Part shown: in pieces, positions 7,431 to 16,390 of the stretch | Numbering within the stretch: position 1 is the first letter of the stretch | Layout: each line of letters starts with the position of its first letter | Source of the DNA: Paenarthrobacter sp. | GTDB lineage: Bacteria; Actinomycetota; Actinomycetes; Actinomycetales; Micrococcaceae | Length of the DNA: 64,000 nt | NCBI GenBank assembly: GCA_031179305.1 | Contig: JAPSHX010000001.1 | Coordinates: 365,259 to 429,258, forward strand | Reading direction: 5' to 3' | The notes under the pieces: model-generated | What the model saw: the letters and a program-made list of their open reading frames with translations, nothing else | Databases searched by the model: none | Told to the model about the DNA's origin: nothing | Position numbers and translations under genes: made by a program

Positions 7431-8591
7431 TCAGGCCAAGCGAAGGGCTCCAGCGGCGGGGGTAACGGTGAAGATGTCCGGGGCGGTAAAGCCCGCCTCG
7501 GCGAAGGAACGCACGACGGCGTCGCGCACCTGTTGCTCCTTGCCAACCGGAGTCAGTGCGATGGCAGAGCCGCCAAAACCGCCGCCCGTCATGCGGGCGC
7601 CGATAGCGCCGTTGGCCCGGGAAGTATCCACGGCAAGGTCGAGTTCCGGGCAGGAGATCTCAAAATCGTCGCGCATCGAAACGTGGCTGGCATCCAGCAA
7701 TGATCCGATGGCGGCAGGGCCATGGGTTCCCAGGACTTCCACCGTCTGGAGGACCCGATCGTTTTCCGTGACCACGTGGCGGACCCGCCGAATGGTAGTT
7801 TCGTCCAGCAGGCCTGACGCTTCCTCCAAACGCTCCACGCCGACGTCGCGCAGTGCTTTGACGCCAAGAATCTCGGCACCCAGCTCGCAGGACGCACGGC
7901 GGGAGGCGTATCCGCCGTCGGCATGCGAATGCGACACCTTGGTGTCGATCACCAACAGGACCAGGCCGGACGCCTCAGCGTCGAACGGGACCAGCTCCAC
8001 ATGCTGGTCACGGCAGTCCAGGAACACAGCGTGTCCCTTGGCGCCGCGCAGGGATGCTGACTGGTCCATGATTCCGGTGGGTGCCCCCACGAACACGTTT
8101 TCGGCGCGCTGGGTTGCGAGCACCAGATCCTCGGCAGCGAAACCTGCACCGGTCAATTCGTTGAGGGCCGAAATGACGGCGCACTCGATCGCATGTGATG
8201 AAGAGAGGCCAGCTCCGGAGGGAACATCGGAATCAAGCAGGAGGTCAAAGCCAGGAACCTCGATGCCGCGTTCCTTAAGCGCCCAGGCGACGCCGAGCGG
8301 GTAGCGGGACCATCCTTCACCCGATCCCGGCTCAGAGTCCTCCAAGTCAGCTTCCACCACGCCGTGACCCCCAAAAGTGGACAGCATACGCACTTTTGAG
8401 TCGTCGCGGACGCGCAAAGCCACCTTCGCCGTCTTGTCGATGGCGAAGGGAAGCACAAAGCCCTCGTTGTAGTCCGTGTGCTCGCCGATCAGGTTGACGC
8501 GTCCCGGTGCCTGCCACACGCCGTCGGCCGCTGCGCCGAACGTTTCCTGGAAGCGGGCGGCGAGGACGCCGGTCTCGGTGGTGGTGGTCAT
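7431..8591 (-). CDS. galK: Galactokinase
   Basis: A 386-residue GHMP kinase that phosphorylates alpha-D-galactose at C1 with ATP, the first committed step of the Leloir pathway. The galactokinase signature GRVNLIGEHTDYNEG is at residues 30-44, the ATP-binding GHMP motif PSGAGLSSS follows at about 125-135, and GAPTGIMDQSASL carries the catalytic Asp. The C-terminal GHMP motif TGGGFGGSAIAL is present. The start overlaps the galT stop by 4 nt, so the two are translationally coupled. Confidence 0.95.
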   Translation of the reverse strand: MTTTTETGVLAARFQETFGAAADGVWQAPGRVNLIGEHTDYNEGFVLPFAIDKTAKVALRVRDDSKVRMLSTFGGHGVVEADLEDSEPGSGEGWSRYPLGVAWALKERGIEVPGFDLLLDSDVPSGAGLSSSHAIECAVISALNELTGAGFAAEDLVLATQRAENVFVGAPTGIMDQSASLRGAKGHAVFLDCRDQHVELVPFDAEASGLVLLVIDTKVSHSHADGGYASRRASCELGAEILGVKALRDVGVERLEEASGLLDETTIRRVRHVVTENDRVLQTVEVLGTHGPAAIGSLLDASHVSMRDDFEISCPELDLAVDTSRANGAIGARMTGGGFGGSAIALTPVGKEQQVRDAVVRSFAEAGFTAPDIFTVTPAAGALRLA

Positions 8592-9736
8592 GCTCGTGTG
8601 CCTTCCAGGGTCTTGTTCGACGGTGTCAGAGCGACGCTGCGAAGCCGCTCCGCCACCGCTTCGGGGGTGGTGTCGTTGATGAACGCCCCCATGGCGGCCT
8701 CGGAGCCGGCCAGATACTTGAGCTTATCGGCAGCGCGGCGAGGCGAGGTCAGCTGCAGGTGCAACTGGCCCGCAGGACGAAGAACAGGGTCCAGCGGAGC
8801 CTGGTGCCACGCCGAGATGTACGGCATGGGGGTGGGGTAGAGGGCGTCGAGCCGTTTCAACAGGTCCAAGTAGACGTGCGAGAGTTCATCGCGTTCTTCA
8901 CCTGTGAGAGCCGCAAGATCGGGGACGCTGCGGTGCGGAACGAGGTGGACTTCCAGGGGCCAGCGGGCTGCGAAAGGTACGTAGGCGCTGAAATGCCTGG
9001 CTTCCAGGACCATGCGGCTGCCGTCCTCGCGTTCGGCGTTGAGGAGTGAAGCCCCGAGCGTTTCCTTCGCGTCGACGTCGTCGTAGTACTTCCGTGCCAC
9101 CGCACCGAGCTGGGCGGCGCGGGGAGTTACATAGGGGTACGCGTAGATCTGGCCGTGTGGGTGGTGCAGGGTGACCCCGATGTCGGCGCCGCGGTTTTCG
9201 AACGGGAACACCTGCTTGATGCCGGGCAGGGCGCTCAACGATTCGGTCCGCTGGGCCCACGCTTCAATGACCGTGCGGGCACGCGTTTCACCCAGTTCGG
9301 CGAAGGAGCCGGTGTGCTGTGGCGTGAAGGCAACCACCTCACAGCGGCCGTGCGCCGATCCCTTGACGTTGTGGCCGGAGTGTCCAGGGGCAGGAATCGG
9401 GGGAACGTCGCCCAAGGCCGGGCCGAGGGACGGGAAACGATTCTCGAACACCACGACGTCGTAATCCGACGCCGGAATTTCGGAGGGGTTCGCAGCTGTG
9501 GTGGGGCAGATGGGGCACTGGTCAGCAGGGGGAAGGTGCGTACGCGTCTGTCGGTGGGCAGCCACGGCCACCCAGTCACCGGACAAGGCGTCATAGCGGA
9601 CCTCGCCCGGCTCGCCGCGGGCCGGAAGTTCGCGGTGGTCCACCAGCGAGTCCGGTGTTCGTTCAGGAGTCCCGGGGTCGTCGAAGTAGATCAGCTCTCG
9701 GCTGTCTGCGAGGAGGGTGCTGGTGATGCGGCTCAT
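8588..9736 (-). CDS. galT: Galactose-1-phosphate uridylyltransferase
   Basis: A cytoplasmic enzyme that swaps UMP from UDP-glucose to galactose-1-phosphate. Zinc ligands begin at CPIC (Cys74 and Cys77) and the nucleophile is His194 in HHPHGQIYAYPY. I use the ATG at 9736; an in-frame TTG at 9754 would add six residues but has no better ribosome site. The length of 382 is slightly above the E. coli enzyme. It is the first gene of the leftward gal group, with galK coupled behind it. No UDP-galactose 4-epimerase (galE) lies in this window. Confidence 0.95.
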   Translation of the reverse strand: MSRITSTLLADSRELIYFDDPGTPERTPDSLVDHRELPARGEPGEVRYDALSGDWVAVAAHRQTRTHLPPADQCPICPTTAANPSEIPASDYDVVVFENRFPSLGPALGDVPPIPAPGHSGHNVKGSAHGRCEVVAFTPQHTGSFAELGETRARTVIEAWAQRTESLSALPGIKQVFPFENRGADIGVTLHHPHGQIYAYPYVTPRAAQLGAVARKYYDDVDAKETLGASLLNAEREDGSRMVLEARHFSAYVPFAARWPLEVHLVPHRSVPDLAALTGEERDELSHVYLDLLKRLDALYPTPMPYISAWHQAPLDPVLRPAGQLHLQLTSPRRAADKLKYLAGSEAAMGAFINDTTPEAVAERLRSVALTPSNKTLEGTRA

Positions 9737-9816
9737 ATATCCATCATTCCACAAGCAACCAAAAACGCATAGTTTCTAACAAAAGCAAACATTCGTGGAT
9801 GGGGAGGCGTCCACTC
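9737..9816. promoter_or_regulatory. Divergent promoter region between galT and galM
   Basis: This 80-bp gap must drive both galTK (left) and galM (right). It is AT-richer than its surroundings and on the minus strand shows repeated ttgct/tttgtt-like runs. A GGGGAGG ribosome site for galM is at 9801-9807. I cannot fix -10/-35 boxes or a regulator, though the runs recall DeoR-type sites. Confidence 0.4.
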
Positions 9817-10785
9817 ATGCAGTACGGTGTTGCCATGCCTGCCTCCCCATCGCGCGCCGATAGCATCCAACAGTCCGAGTCCCGCCGCTTTGCTACGGGT
9901 CGTCAATTCGAGCTCCGCAGGGACGATGCGCTCGCCGTCATCACCGAGCTCGCCGCGGGCCTTCGGCTCTACTCCCGTGCTGGAATCCAGTTGACTGAAA
10001 GTTACGGCGACGACGAAATTTCGCCCGGTGCTACCGGCATCACCTTGGCGCCGTGGGCCAACCGGGTAGAAGACGGGGTCTGGTACTTGGACGGCAAGAA
10101 GCAGCAACTAGACATCACCGAAGCCTCACGCAACAATGCCAGCCACGGTCTGCTGCGCAACACCGGGTACACCCTGGTGGACGAATCCGAATTTTCCGTG
10201 ACGCTCGAAGCCACCGTCTTCCCGCAACACGGCTACCCGTTCCTGCTGCGGCACCGGGTGCGCTACGAGCTCGACCAGAACCTTGACCTCCGGGTCTCGC
10301 AGACCCTGATCAACGATTCCCGAGCCGCGGCGCCCTTCGTCTTGGGCGCGCACCCTTACCTGCGCGTCGGAGATGTTGCCCCCGAGGATCTGATCCTGAC
10401 GGTCCATGCAGGCACCCGACTGGTGGTGGACGAGCGCCTCATCCCGCGCAGCACCGCTCCTGTGGACGGCGAGTATGACTTCTCCGGTGGCGCCGCCGTG
10501 GGCACCTTGTTGGTGGATGTTGCGCTGACGGACTTGGCGTTCGACGGCGGGACGGCACGCCACACGCTCACCGCGCCGGATGGCCGCAGCGTAAGCCTCG
10601 AGCAGGACGAGAGCTGCGGCTATGTCCACGTTTTCGTCACTGACACGTTCCCTGGCCGCTCCAAAGCAGTGGCTATCGAACCAATGACCGGCCCGGCCAA
10701 CGCGTTCAATAGCGGCGATGGGCTTCGCTGGCTGGCACCTGGCGAGGAATTCACCATGCGATGGGGAATCACCGCGTCCCTATAG
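9817..10785 (+). CDS. galM: Aldose 1-epimerase family protein (galactose mutarotase)
   Basis: A 322-residue beta-sandwich enzyme that interconverts alpha and beta anomers of galactose or related sugars, feeding galactokinase with the alpha form. The two expected histidines appear in NNASHGLLRN and GAHPYLRVG, and the catalytic Glu in IEPMTGPANAF near the C-terminus. The ATG at 9817 has GGGGAGG 9 nt upstream; the in-frame ATG at 9799 lies ahead of this site and one at 9835 is also possible. Divergence from galTK supports the Leloir role. Confidence 0.9.
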   Translation: MQYGVAMPASPSRADSIQQSESRRFATGRQFELRRDDALAVITELAAGLRLYSRAGIQLTESYGDDEISPGATGITLAPWANRVEDGVWYLDGKKQQLDITEASRNNASHGLLRNTGYTLVDESEFSVTLEATVFPQHGYPFLLRHRVRYELDQNLDLRVSQTLINDSRAAAPFVLGAHPYLRVGDVAPEDLILTVHAGTRLVVDERLIPRSTAPVDGEYDFSGGAAVGTLLVDVALTDLAFDGGTARHTLTAPDGRSVSLEQDESCGYVHVFVTDTFPGRSKAVAIEPMTGPANAFNSGDGLRWLAPGEEFTMRWGITASL

Positions 10786-10792
10786 GCCCTCC

Positions 10793-10855
10793 GTCTGGGA
10801 AATGCCCCGGAACGTCTGGGAAATGCCCCGGAACGTCTCGGATTGCCTCGGAAGT
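10793..10855 (+). repeat. Tandem 21-nt direct repeat after galM
   Basis: Two identical 21-nt units (10793-10813 and 10814-10834, starting gtctgggaaatgcccc) are followed by a degenerate third (10835-10855). They fill most of the gap between galM and the AI-2E transporter gene. No terminator hairpin is obvious here. Confidence 0.85.
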
Positions 10856-10901
10856 GAGAGCCGGTTTCCCATAACGGCCCGGGCTACGGAATTATGGGTT
10901 C

Positions 10902-12182
10902 ATGACGCCAACACCGGACGCCAAAACACGCTCTGACCGCCAAATTGCCGAAGACATCCCCTACGGGGTGCGCATTGCTGCAGCTTGGTCCTGGCGGGCA
11001 GGCCTGATCCTGCTCATGATCGGCGCCCTCGTCTGGCTGCTGGGCAAAGTCAGCTTCCTCATAATTCCGGTGATGGTTGCTGCGCTGCTGGCCGGCCTGC
11101 TGCATCCGGTCGTGGCGTGGTTGCGCAATCGCAAGGTTCCCAACGGGGGAGCAGTCGCCATTACCGTGCTGGGTTTCATCGGCGTGATCGGCGGTGCCCT
11201 AGCGCTGGTGGGCAGGCAGCTCGTTACGGGATTCGGTGCTCTCTGGCAGGAGGCACTGGCAGGCATCCAGCAGATTCAGACCTGGCTGGCAGATGGCCCT
11301 CTGCACCTGACCGCGGACCAGATAGACCAGTACATCTCCGACGGCGCAGATGCGCTCCAGAACAACAGCAGCAGCATCCTCAGTGGTGCCCTGTCCTTCG
11401 GCAGCACCGCCGGACACTTTGCGGCAGGTCTTATCCTGGCTCTGTTTATCCTCATCTTCTTCCTGCTCGAGGGGCCGCGGATCTGGGCCTTCCTGGTCCG
11501 TCTCCTGCCCAAGACCGCACGGAGGGCAACCGACGGCGCAGGGCGTCGTGGCTGGACATCAATGGTCAGCTATGTGCGGATCCAGATGTTCGTCGCGTTC
11601 GTAGACGCTGTGGGTATTGGTGTTGGCGCAGCCATCATCCAGGTCCCGTTGGCTCTTCCCTTGGCCGTCCTGGTATTCATCGGCTCGTTCATTCCGGTAG
11701 TCGGTGCCTTGGTTACGGGTGCCATCGCGGTGCTGCTCGCCCTTGTGGCCAACGGACCAATCAATGCGCTGATCATGCTGGCGATCGTTCTCGTAGTACA
11801 GCAGTTGGAAAGCCATATCCTGCAGCCGCTGGTCATGGGCAAGGCAGTGGCGCTGCATCCAGTGGCCGTGATCCTCTCGGTTGCCGCCGGTTCCTACCTC
11901 GCAGGCATCCCCGGGGCGCTGTTCGCGGTCCCGTTGCTCGCCGTAGTAAACACGGCAGTTCGCTACATTGCGGGCCGGACGTGGGAACATGATGAAGGAC
12001 TGGGCGGTGTGGAACTCCAGCCGGCAGCCGCTTCGGCGGGGCCAAACGGCGACGCCAACTTCAAGGAGGTCCACCTCCCACGGTCCGAATCCCGCCTCGG
12101 AAAAGGCGTCACCGGCATGACCAAGGCTTCGGGAAGCACCTCTGTTGAGGAGCCCCACGCCGACACCAACAAAGGAGAATAG
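10902..12182 (+). CDS. AI-2E family transporter (PerM/YdiK-like)
   Basis: An integral membrane protein of 426 residues with about eight hydrophobic segments. Family marks include a helix pair near the N-terminus followed by NRKVPNGGAVAITV, the LFFLLEGPRIW-like segment near residue 190, and the GSFIPVVGALVTG and QQLESHILQPLVMGKAV motifs. The C-terminal ~55 residues are hydrophilic and variable. Members export autoinducer-2 or act as ion/proton antiporters; the substrate here is unknown. It is followed after 3 nt by ilvA. Confidence 0.88.
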   Translation: MTPTPDAKTRSDRQIAEDIPYGVRIAAAWSWRAGLILLMIGALVWLLGKVSFLIIPVMVAALLAGLLHPVVAWLRNRKVPNGGAVAITVLGFIGVIGGALALVGRQLVTGFGALWQEALAGIQQIQTWLADGPLHLTADQIDQYISDGADALQNNSSSILSGALSFGSTAGHFAAGLILALFILIFFLLEGPRIWAFLVRLLPKTARRATDGAGRRGWTSMVSYVRIQMFVAFVDAVGIGVGAAIIQVPLALPLAVLVFIGSFIPVVGALVTGAIAVLLALVANGPINALIMLAIVLVVQQLESHILQPLVMGKAVALHPVAVILSVAAGSYLAGIPGALFAVPLLAVVNTAVRYIAGRTWEHDEGLGGVELQPAAASAGPNGDANFKEVHLPRSESRLGKGVTGMTKASGSTSVEEPHADTNKGE

Positions 12183-12185
12183 TCA

Positions 12186-13424
12186 GTGAATACCCTCGAA
12201 ACCCTGCCCGTCACGCTGGACGATGTCCTCAAGGCGCAGGAGCTGCTCGAGGGCATTATTACCAAGACTCCTGTGGAGTCGTCCCGTGCGCTGGGCAGCC
12301 TCGTGGGCGGCAACGTCTTTTTCAAGTGTGAGAACCTGCAGCGTGCAGGCTCCTTCAAGGTCCGCGGCGCCTACGTGCGCATGGCCCGGCTGACAGAGGA
12401 CGAAAAGAAGCGCGGTGTGGTGGCGGCCTCGGCTGGCAACCACGCCCAAGGTGTGGCAGTGGCTGCGAAGAGCCTGGGTATCAATGCCCGCATCTACATG
12501 CCCCTCGGCGTGGCCCTGCCCAAGCTGGCAGCCACCCGCAGCCACGGTGCCGAAGTGATCCTACACGGCCACAATGTGGATGAAGCACTGGCGGAAGCGC
12601 AGCGTTACGCCAACGAAACAGGCGCGGTATTTGTCCACCCCTTCGACAACGTGGACGTTGTTGCCGGGCAGGGCACCATCGGCCTTGAAATCCTGGACCA
12701 GATCCCCAACGTGGACACCATTCTCATGGGAGTCGGCGGCGGTGGGCTGTTGGCCGGTGTGGCTGTGGCCATCAAGGCCAGGGCCAAAGAACTCGGGCGT
12801 GAGATCAGGGTCATTGGCGTGCAGGCAGAGAACGCCGCCGCTTACCCGCCATCACTGGCTGCTGATGCATTGGTTCCGCTGAAGAAGGTCACCACCATGG
12901 CCGACGGCATCGCGGTTGGCCGTCCCGGGCAGCTTCCTTTCAGCATCATCCGTGAGCTTGTGGACGACGTCGTGACCGTGAGCGAGGACTCCCTCGCGCG
13001 AGCCCTGATCTTCCTGCTCGAGCGCGCCAAGATGGTGGTTGAGCCGGCCGGGGCGGTTGGAGTAGCCGCGCTGATGGACGGCAAAATCGAAAACCCGGGG
13101 AACACCGCCGTCGTGCTTTCGGGCGGCAACATCGATCCCATGCTGATGCTCAAAGTCATCCAGCGCGGTCTTTCGGCCGCCGGCCGCTTCATGACGGTTC
13201 GGATGATGCTGGACGACCGGCCGGGTTCATTGGCCACCATCGCCCGCATCATCGCTGAAAATGACGCCAACGTCACCGGCCTGGACCACACCCGGTTGGG
13301 TGGTTCCATCAGCATGGGCGACGTCTCCATCACTATCAACCTGGAAACCAAGGGCCACGAACACGGCGAACAGGTCCTCGGTGCACTGCGGGCCGAGGGC
13401 TTCCAACCGATCGTGGTGCACTGA
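12186..13424 (+). CDS. ilvA: Threonine ammonia-lyase (threonine dehydratase) with ACT domain
   Basis: A PLP enzyme of 412 residues converting threonine to 2-oxobutanoate and ammonia, the first step to isoleucine. The PLP lysine is Lys58 in GSFKVRGAY; SAGNHAQG and the phosphate loop GVGGGGLLAG are present. A single C-terminal ACT-like domain (about 325-405, MLDDRPGSLATIARII) replaces the double regulatory domain of E. coli IlvA, so it resembles the shorter TdcB/Bacillus-type form. The GTG start has GGAG at 12174-12177. It lies 3 nt after the AI-2E gene and 14 nt before the rhomboid gene, in one operon. Confidence 0.93.
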   Translation: MNTLETLPVTLDDVLKAQELLEGIITKTPVESSRALGSLVGGNVFFKCENLQRAGSFKVRGAYVRMARLTEDEKKRGVVAASAGNHAQGVAVAAKSLGINARIYMPLGVALPKLAATRSHGAEVILHGHNVDEALAEAQRYANETGAVFVHPFDNVDVVAGQGTIGLEILDQIPNVDTILMGVGGGGLLAGVAVAIKARAKELGREIRVIGVQAENAAAYPPSLAADALVPLKKVTTMADGIAVGRPGQLPFSIIRELVDDVVTVSEDSLARALIFLLERAKMVVEPAGAVGVAALMDGKIENPGNTAVVLSGGNIDPMLMLKVIQRGLSAAGRFMTVRMMLDDRPGSLATIARIIAENDANVTGLDHTRLGGSISMGDVSITINLETKGHEHGEQVLGALRAEGFQPIVVH

Positions 13425-13438
13425 CAGAAGGGGCGCCC

Positions 13439-14053
13439 ATGGTGCTAGGAATGCCTGAGGGCTCAAAGGAAGCGGCCAAAGAGTCGCTCGCTGGTCGGGC
13501 GAAGGGTGGACTGCTCTTCATGGGCGGATTCGTCATTCTGCTCTACGTCATCGAGATCCTCAACACCTTGATGCGCCACGGACTCAACTCAACCTTTGGT
13601 TTGCGGCCCCGTTCCGTGGACGGCGTGCTGGACATCCTGACGTTTCCCTTGCTGCACGCGAACCTGAACCATCTGCTGTCCAACACGTTGCCGCTGATTA
13701 TCTTCGGCTTTCTGGTGTTCCTGTCCGGAATCCGGGTGTTCATCACAGCGTTGGCCTTCAGTTGGCTCGGATCGGGGCTTGCGGTGTGGCTGATTGGCGG
13801 GGGAGGGGTTACAGTCGGCGCTTCCGGCCTGGTGTTCGGCTTCTTCGCCTTCCTGCTGGTGCGGGGATTCTTCAACCGCAGCTGGTGGCAGATCCTGCTC
13901 TCAGTGGTCCTGTTCATGGCGTACGGCAGCATCCTCTTCGGCGTTCTACCCACGGTGCTGGGCTACATCTCCTGGCAGGCGCATCTCGGTGGGGCCGTAG
14001 GAGGCGTCGTGGCGGCCATCCTGCTGCGTCCCAAGGCCAAGCTCACCTCCTGA
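13439..14053 (+). CDS. Rhomboid family intramembrane serine protease
   Basis: A 204-residue membrane protease with six predicted helices. The catalytic dyad is visible: Ser129 in the GASGLVFG loop (GxSG) and His182 in WQAHLGGAVGG. HANLNHLLSNTLPL carries the conserved HxxxN region early in the fold. It would cleave single-pass membrane proteins within the bilayer; substrates are unknown. The ATG follows a weak agaagggg site and the gene is the last of the AI-2E/ilvA operon. Confidence 0.92.
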   Translation: MVLGMPEGSKEAAKESLAGRAKGGLLFMGGFVILLYVIEILNTLMRHGLNSTFGLRPRSVDGVLDILTFPLLHANLNHLLSNTLPLIIFGFLVFLSGIRVFITALAFSWLGSGLAVWLIGGGGVTVGASGLVFGFFAFLLVRGFFNRSWWQILLSVVLFMAYGSILFGVLPTVLGYISWQAHLGGAVGGVVAAILLRPKAKLTS

Positions 14054-14120
14054 CCCAAGTAAGTCGCAGATCAGGTCGTTCTCAGCGCTCATAACGACCT
14101 CAACTGCGACTTACTTGGGT
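14053..14120. repeat. Long inverted repeat (REP-like palindrome)
   Basis: Arms of 28 nt (14053-14080 and 14093-14120) pair over most of their length, with one internal mismatched block of about 4 nt, around a 12-nt loop. The outer 16 bp are perfect. The left arm begins at the last base of the rhomboid stop codon. It lacks a T-run, so it is more like a repetitive extragenic palindrome than a plain terminator. Confidence 0.8.
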
Positions 14121-14132
14121 GCGCACACGAAA

Positions 14133-14168
14133 GACGCCGGCCCTCCCCGTGAAGGGTGGACCGGCGTC
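14133..14168 (-). terminator. Terminator of greA
   Basis: An outer 8-bp stem (gacgccgg, 14133-14140, with 14161-14168) encloses a GC-rich inner part. On the minus strand it is followed by a short ttt run. It lies 28 nt past the greA stop. Confidence 0.7.
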
Positions 14169-14196
14169 GTGTATTTCAGGACGGTTTAGCCGCTGC

Positions 14197-14691
14197 CTAG
14201 GCGACGTAGGGCTTGGCGGAAACGATCTCCACCGGGATTTCTTTGCCGTTAGGGGCGACGTAGCTCAGGCTGTCGCCTTCCTTGTGGCCGATGATGGCGG
14301 CACCCAAGGGCGACTTTTCGCTGAAGACGTCAAGGTCGGAGTCCCCGGCGATTTCGCGGGAGCCCAGCAGGAACTTTTCTTCGTCGCCGGCGATGCGGGC
14401 AACAACCAGCATGCCCGGCTCGACGATTCCGTCGTCTGCCGGGGCTTCGCCCACCTGGGCATCGCGCAGGAGCGCAGTGAGCTGGCGGATGCGGGCCTCG
14501 ATCTTGCCCTGCTCCTCCTTGGCAGCGTGGTAACCGCCGTTTTCCTTGAGGTCGCCTTCCTGGCGTGCAGCTTCGATCTTCTGGACGATTTCCGCCCGGC
14601 CAGCGCCGGAAAGGTGGTCCAGCTCAGCCTGCAAGCGGTCGAAAGCTTCCTGGGTGAGCCAAGCCGCAGTGGCGCTATTGGTGGTAGACAC
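14197..14691 (-). CDS. greA: Transcription elongation factor GreA
   Basis: A 164-residue factor that enters the RNA polymerase secondary channel and stimulates cleavage of backtracked RNA. The N-terminal coiled coil carries the acidic tip GDLKENGGYHAAKEEQ. The C-terminal FKBP-like domain follows (about 85-160, SEKSPLGAAIIGHKEGD). The GTG start at 14691 has GAGGAG 6 nt upstream. A longer frame from 14742 would add 17 unlikely residues. The greA/DUF4307/mca order matches M. tuberculosis Rv1080c-Rv1082 as I recall it. Confidence 0.95.
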   Translation of the reverse strand: MSTTNSATAAWLTQEAFDRLQAELDHLSGAGRAEIVQKIEAARQEGDLKENGGYHAAKEEQGKIEARIRQLTALLRDAQVGEAPADDGIVEPGMLVVARIAGDEEKFLLGSREIAGDSDLDVFSEKSPLGAAIIGHKEGDSLSYVAPNGKEIPVEIVSAKPYVA

Positions 14692-14843
14692 GGATTTCTC
14701 CTCTAGATCTGACAATGCAAAAGACCCCGCCGAGTTGGCCACTCGTGAATCTCAGTAACCAACTTAACGGGGTGAAGGTTTCATCCATTGTAGTAAATCC
14801 TCTGGACGAACCCAAACCGGTTGAGTCGTGGGTCACACGATTG

Positions 14844-15302
14844 TTATTTTCCGCTGTCCACGATCCAGCAGTTGTCCACGATTCCGGAGACTGCCGGGGA
14901 CTCGGTCCTCAGGACTGTTCGCTGCATGGTGGTGCTGCCGCCGTCGGGATCGTCCCGTGGATCGTTGGGCCCGATCTCCACGACCTTCCAGCCGACCACT
15001 GCGAACTTCGAATCCAGGGCCTTGATGGCACATTTGGCCGTGGCTCCGGGGTACTTTGTCACCTGATAGTCCACCTCAGCCTGGGTGTCGTCCACGGTGC
15101 TGTAACCAATGTCCTTGAACGTGACCGGGGCCTGGGCCGAGCCCGTTGCCACGTAGGCGGCGAACCCAATTCCGAGGACCAATGCGGCGATGACAATGTT
15201 CCGCTTGGTTTTGCGGGTCATGGCGCGCTTTTGACCGCCGTAACGATTGGCTAGGCTGGTGCTTGCCGGTACTTGGGTGGCCGATAGGTCCTCTGAAGTC
15301 AC
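14844..15302 (-). CDS. DUF4307 domain-containing membrane protein
   Basis: A protein of 152 residues with one membrane helix (about 34-52, NIVIAALVLGIGFAAYVA) and a short basic cytoplasmic part carrying the LANRYG motif. The extracytoplasmic domain of about 95 residues has two cysteines (in AKCAIKA and DNCWIV) that could form a disulfide. This layout and position next to greA and mca match actinobacterial DUF4307 proteins (Rv1081c-like). Function is unknown. It is divergent from mca with a 76-bp gap that must hold both promoters. Confidence 0.85.
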   Translation of the reverse strand: MTSEDLSATQVPASTSLANRYGGQKRAMTRKTKRNIVIAALVLGIGFAAYVATGSAQAPVTFKDIGYSTVDDTQAEVDYQVTKYPGATAKCAIKALDSKFAVVGWKVVEIGPNDPRDDPDGGSTTMQRTVLRTESPAVSGIVDNCWIVDSGK

Positions 15303-15378
15303 CCATCCAGTTTAGTGCCGATCCCGGCGTCCCATCACCGCCCACAAAAAGCACGATCCATGAAAGAGGAGCCGTCAC

Positions 15379-16284
15379 GTGACAGCGTCCAGCAGTTCCG
15401 AGCAGCCTCTGCGTCTGCTCGCCGTCCACGCCCATCCGGATGATGAGTCCAGCAAGGGCGCAGCAACCATGGCGATGTACGCCGCGGCTGGAGTGGACGT
15501 CATGGTTGCCACGTGCACGGACGGTTCGCGCGGCGACATTCAGAACCCCGCCATGGAGGACGCCCCCCATCCCAAGCGGGACATGGCCGGCGCCCGACGC
15601 CTTGAGATGGCCAACGCGGCAGCGGTGCTGGGAATCCAGCAGCGCTGGCTCGGCTTTGTGGACTCGGGCCTTCCCGAAGGCGATCCACTCCCGCCCTTGC
15701 CTCCGGGTTGCTTTGCCCTGCAGCCCTTGGAACGTGCCACGGCGCCCTTGGTCCGGCTGGTCCGGAGCTTCAAGCCCCACGTCATTCTTAGCTACGACGA
15801 AAACGGTGGCTACCCGCACCCGGACCACATCATGGCCCACAAGGTTGCGGTGGAAGCTTTTGAAGCCGCAGGCGATCCCGAGCGCTATCCAGGCATGGGA
15901 GAACCATGGACGCCCAGCAAGCTCTACTACGACCGCGCCTTCAGCCCCGAACGATTCCGCGCGCTGCACTTCGCCTTGGAAGAAGCCGGGCTGCAATCCC
16001 CGTATGCCGAGCGGCTTGCGGCATGGTTGGAAGCCGACGCGGAAGGCCACACTGCTCCGGTGACCGGGCATCAGACCACCACGCAAGTTGATTGTGGCGA
16101 CTTCTTCGAGGCAAGGGACGACGCCCTGCGGGCCCACCGGACCCAGATCGATCCCGTCGGCTTCTTCTTCGCGGTATCCCCGGACCTGCAAAGGACCGCC
16201 TGGCCGTGGGAGGACTACACCCTGATCAAGTCCAGGGTCCCTTCCGAGCTGCCGGAGAAGGACCTCTTCGCGGGGATAAGATAG
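15379..16284 (+). CDS. mca: Mycothiol S-conjugate amidase
   Basis: A zinc amidase of 301 residues that cleaves mycothiol conjugates of electrophiles, releasing mercapturates for export: the actinobacterial detoxification route. LmbE/PIG-L fold motifs are present: HAHPDDE at 17-23 (zinc His19, Asp22) and YPHPDHIMAH with His147, Asp149 and His150. The length fits Mca, and the sequence HRTQIDP near the C-terminus supports Mca over MshB. GTG start with AGAGGA about 9 nt upstream. Its presence implies that the host makes mycothiol. Confidence 0.93.
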   Translation: MTASSSSEQPLRLLAVHAHPDDESSKGAATMAMYAAAGVDVMVATCTDGSRGDIQNPAMEDAPHPKRDMAGARRLEMANAAAVLGIQQRWLGFVDSGLPEGDPLPPLPPGCFALQPLERATAPLVRLVRSFKPHVILSYDENGGYPHPDHIMAHKVAVEAFEAAGDPERYPGMGEPWTPSKLYYDRAFSPERFRALHFALEEAGLQSPYAERLAAWLEADAEGHTAPVTGHQTTTQVDCGDFFEARDDALRAHRTQIDPVGFFFAVSPDLQRTAWPWEDYTLIKSRVPSELPEKDLFAGIR

Positions 16285-16390
16285 GAATGCCGGTAGTTTC
16301 TATCGCTTGTAGAAGTTACCGCATGGCCAGCCAGTTTCCCGGCTGCGCGCTGCCAGCCGGCACGCACCAGCTCCCATAGAAGGTTTGAAA

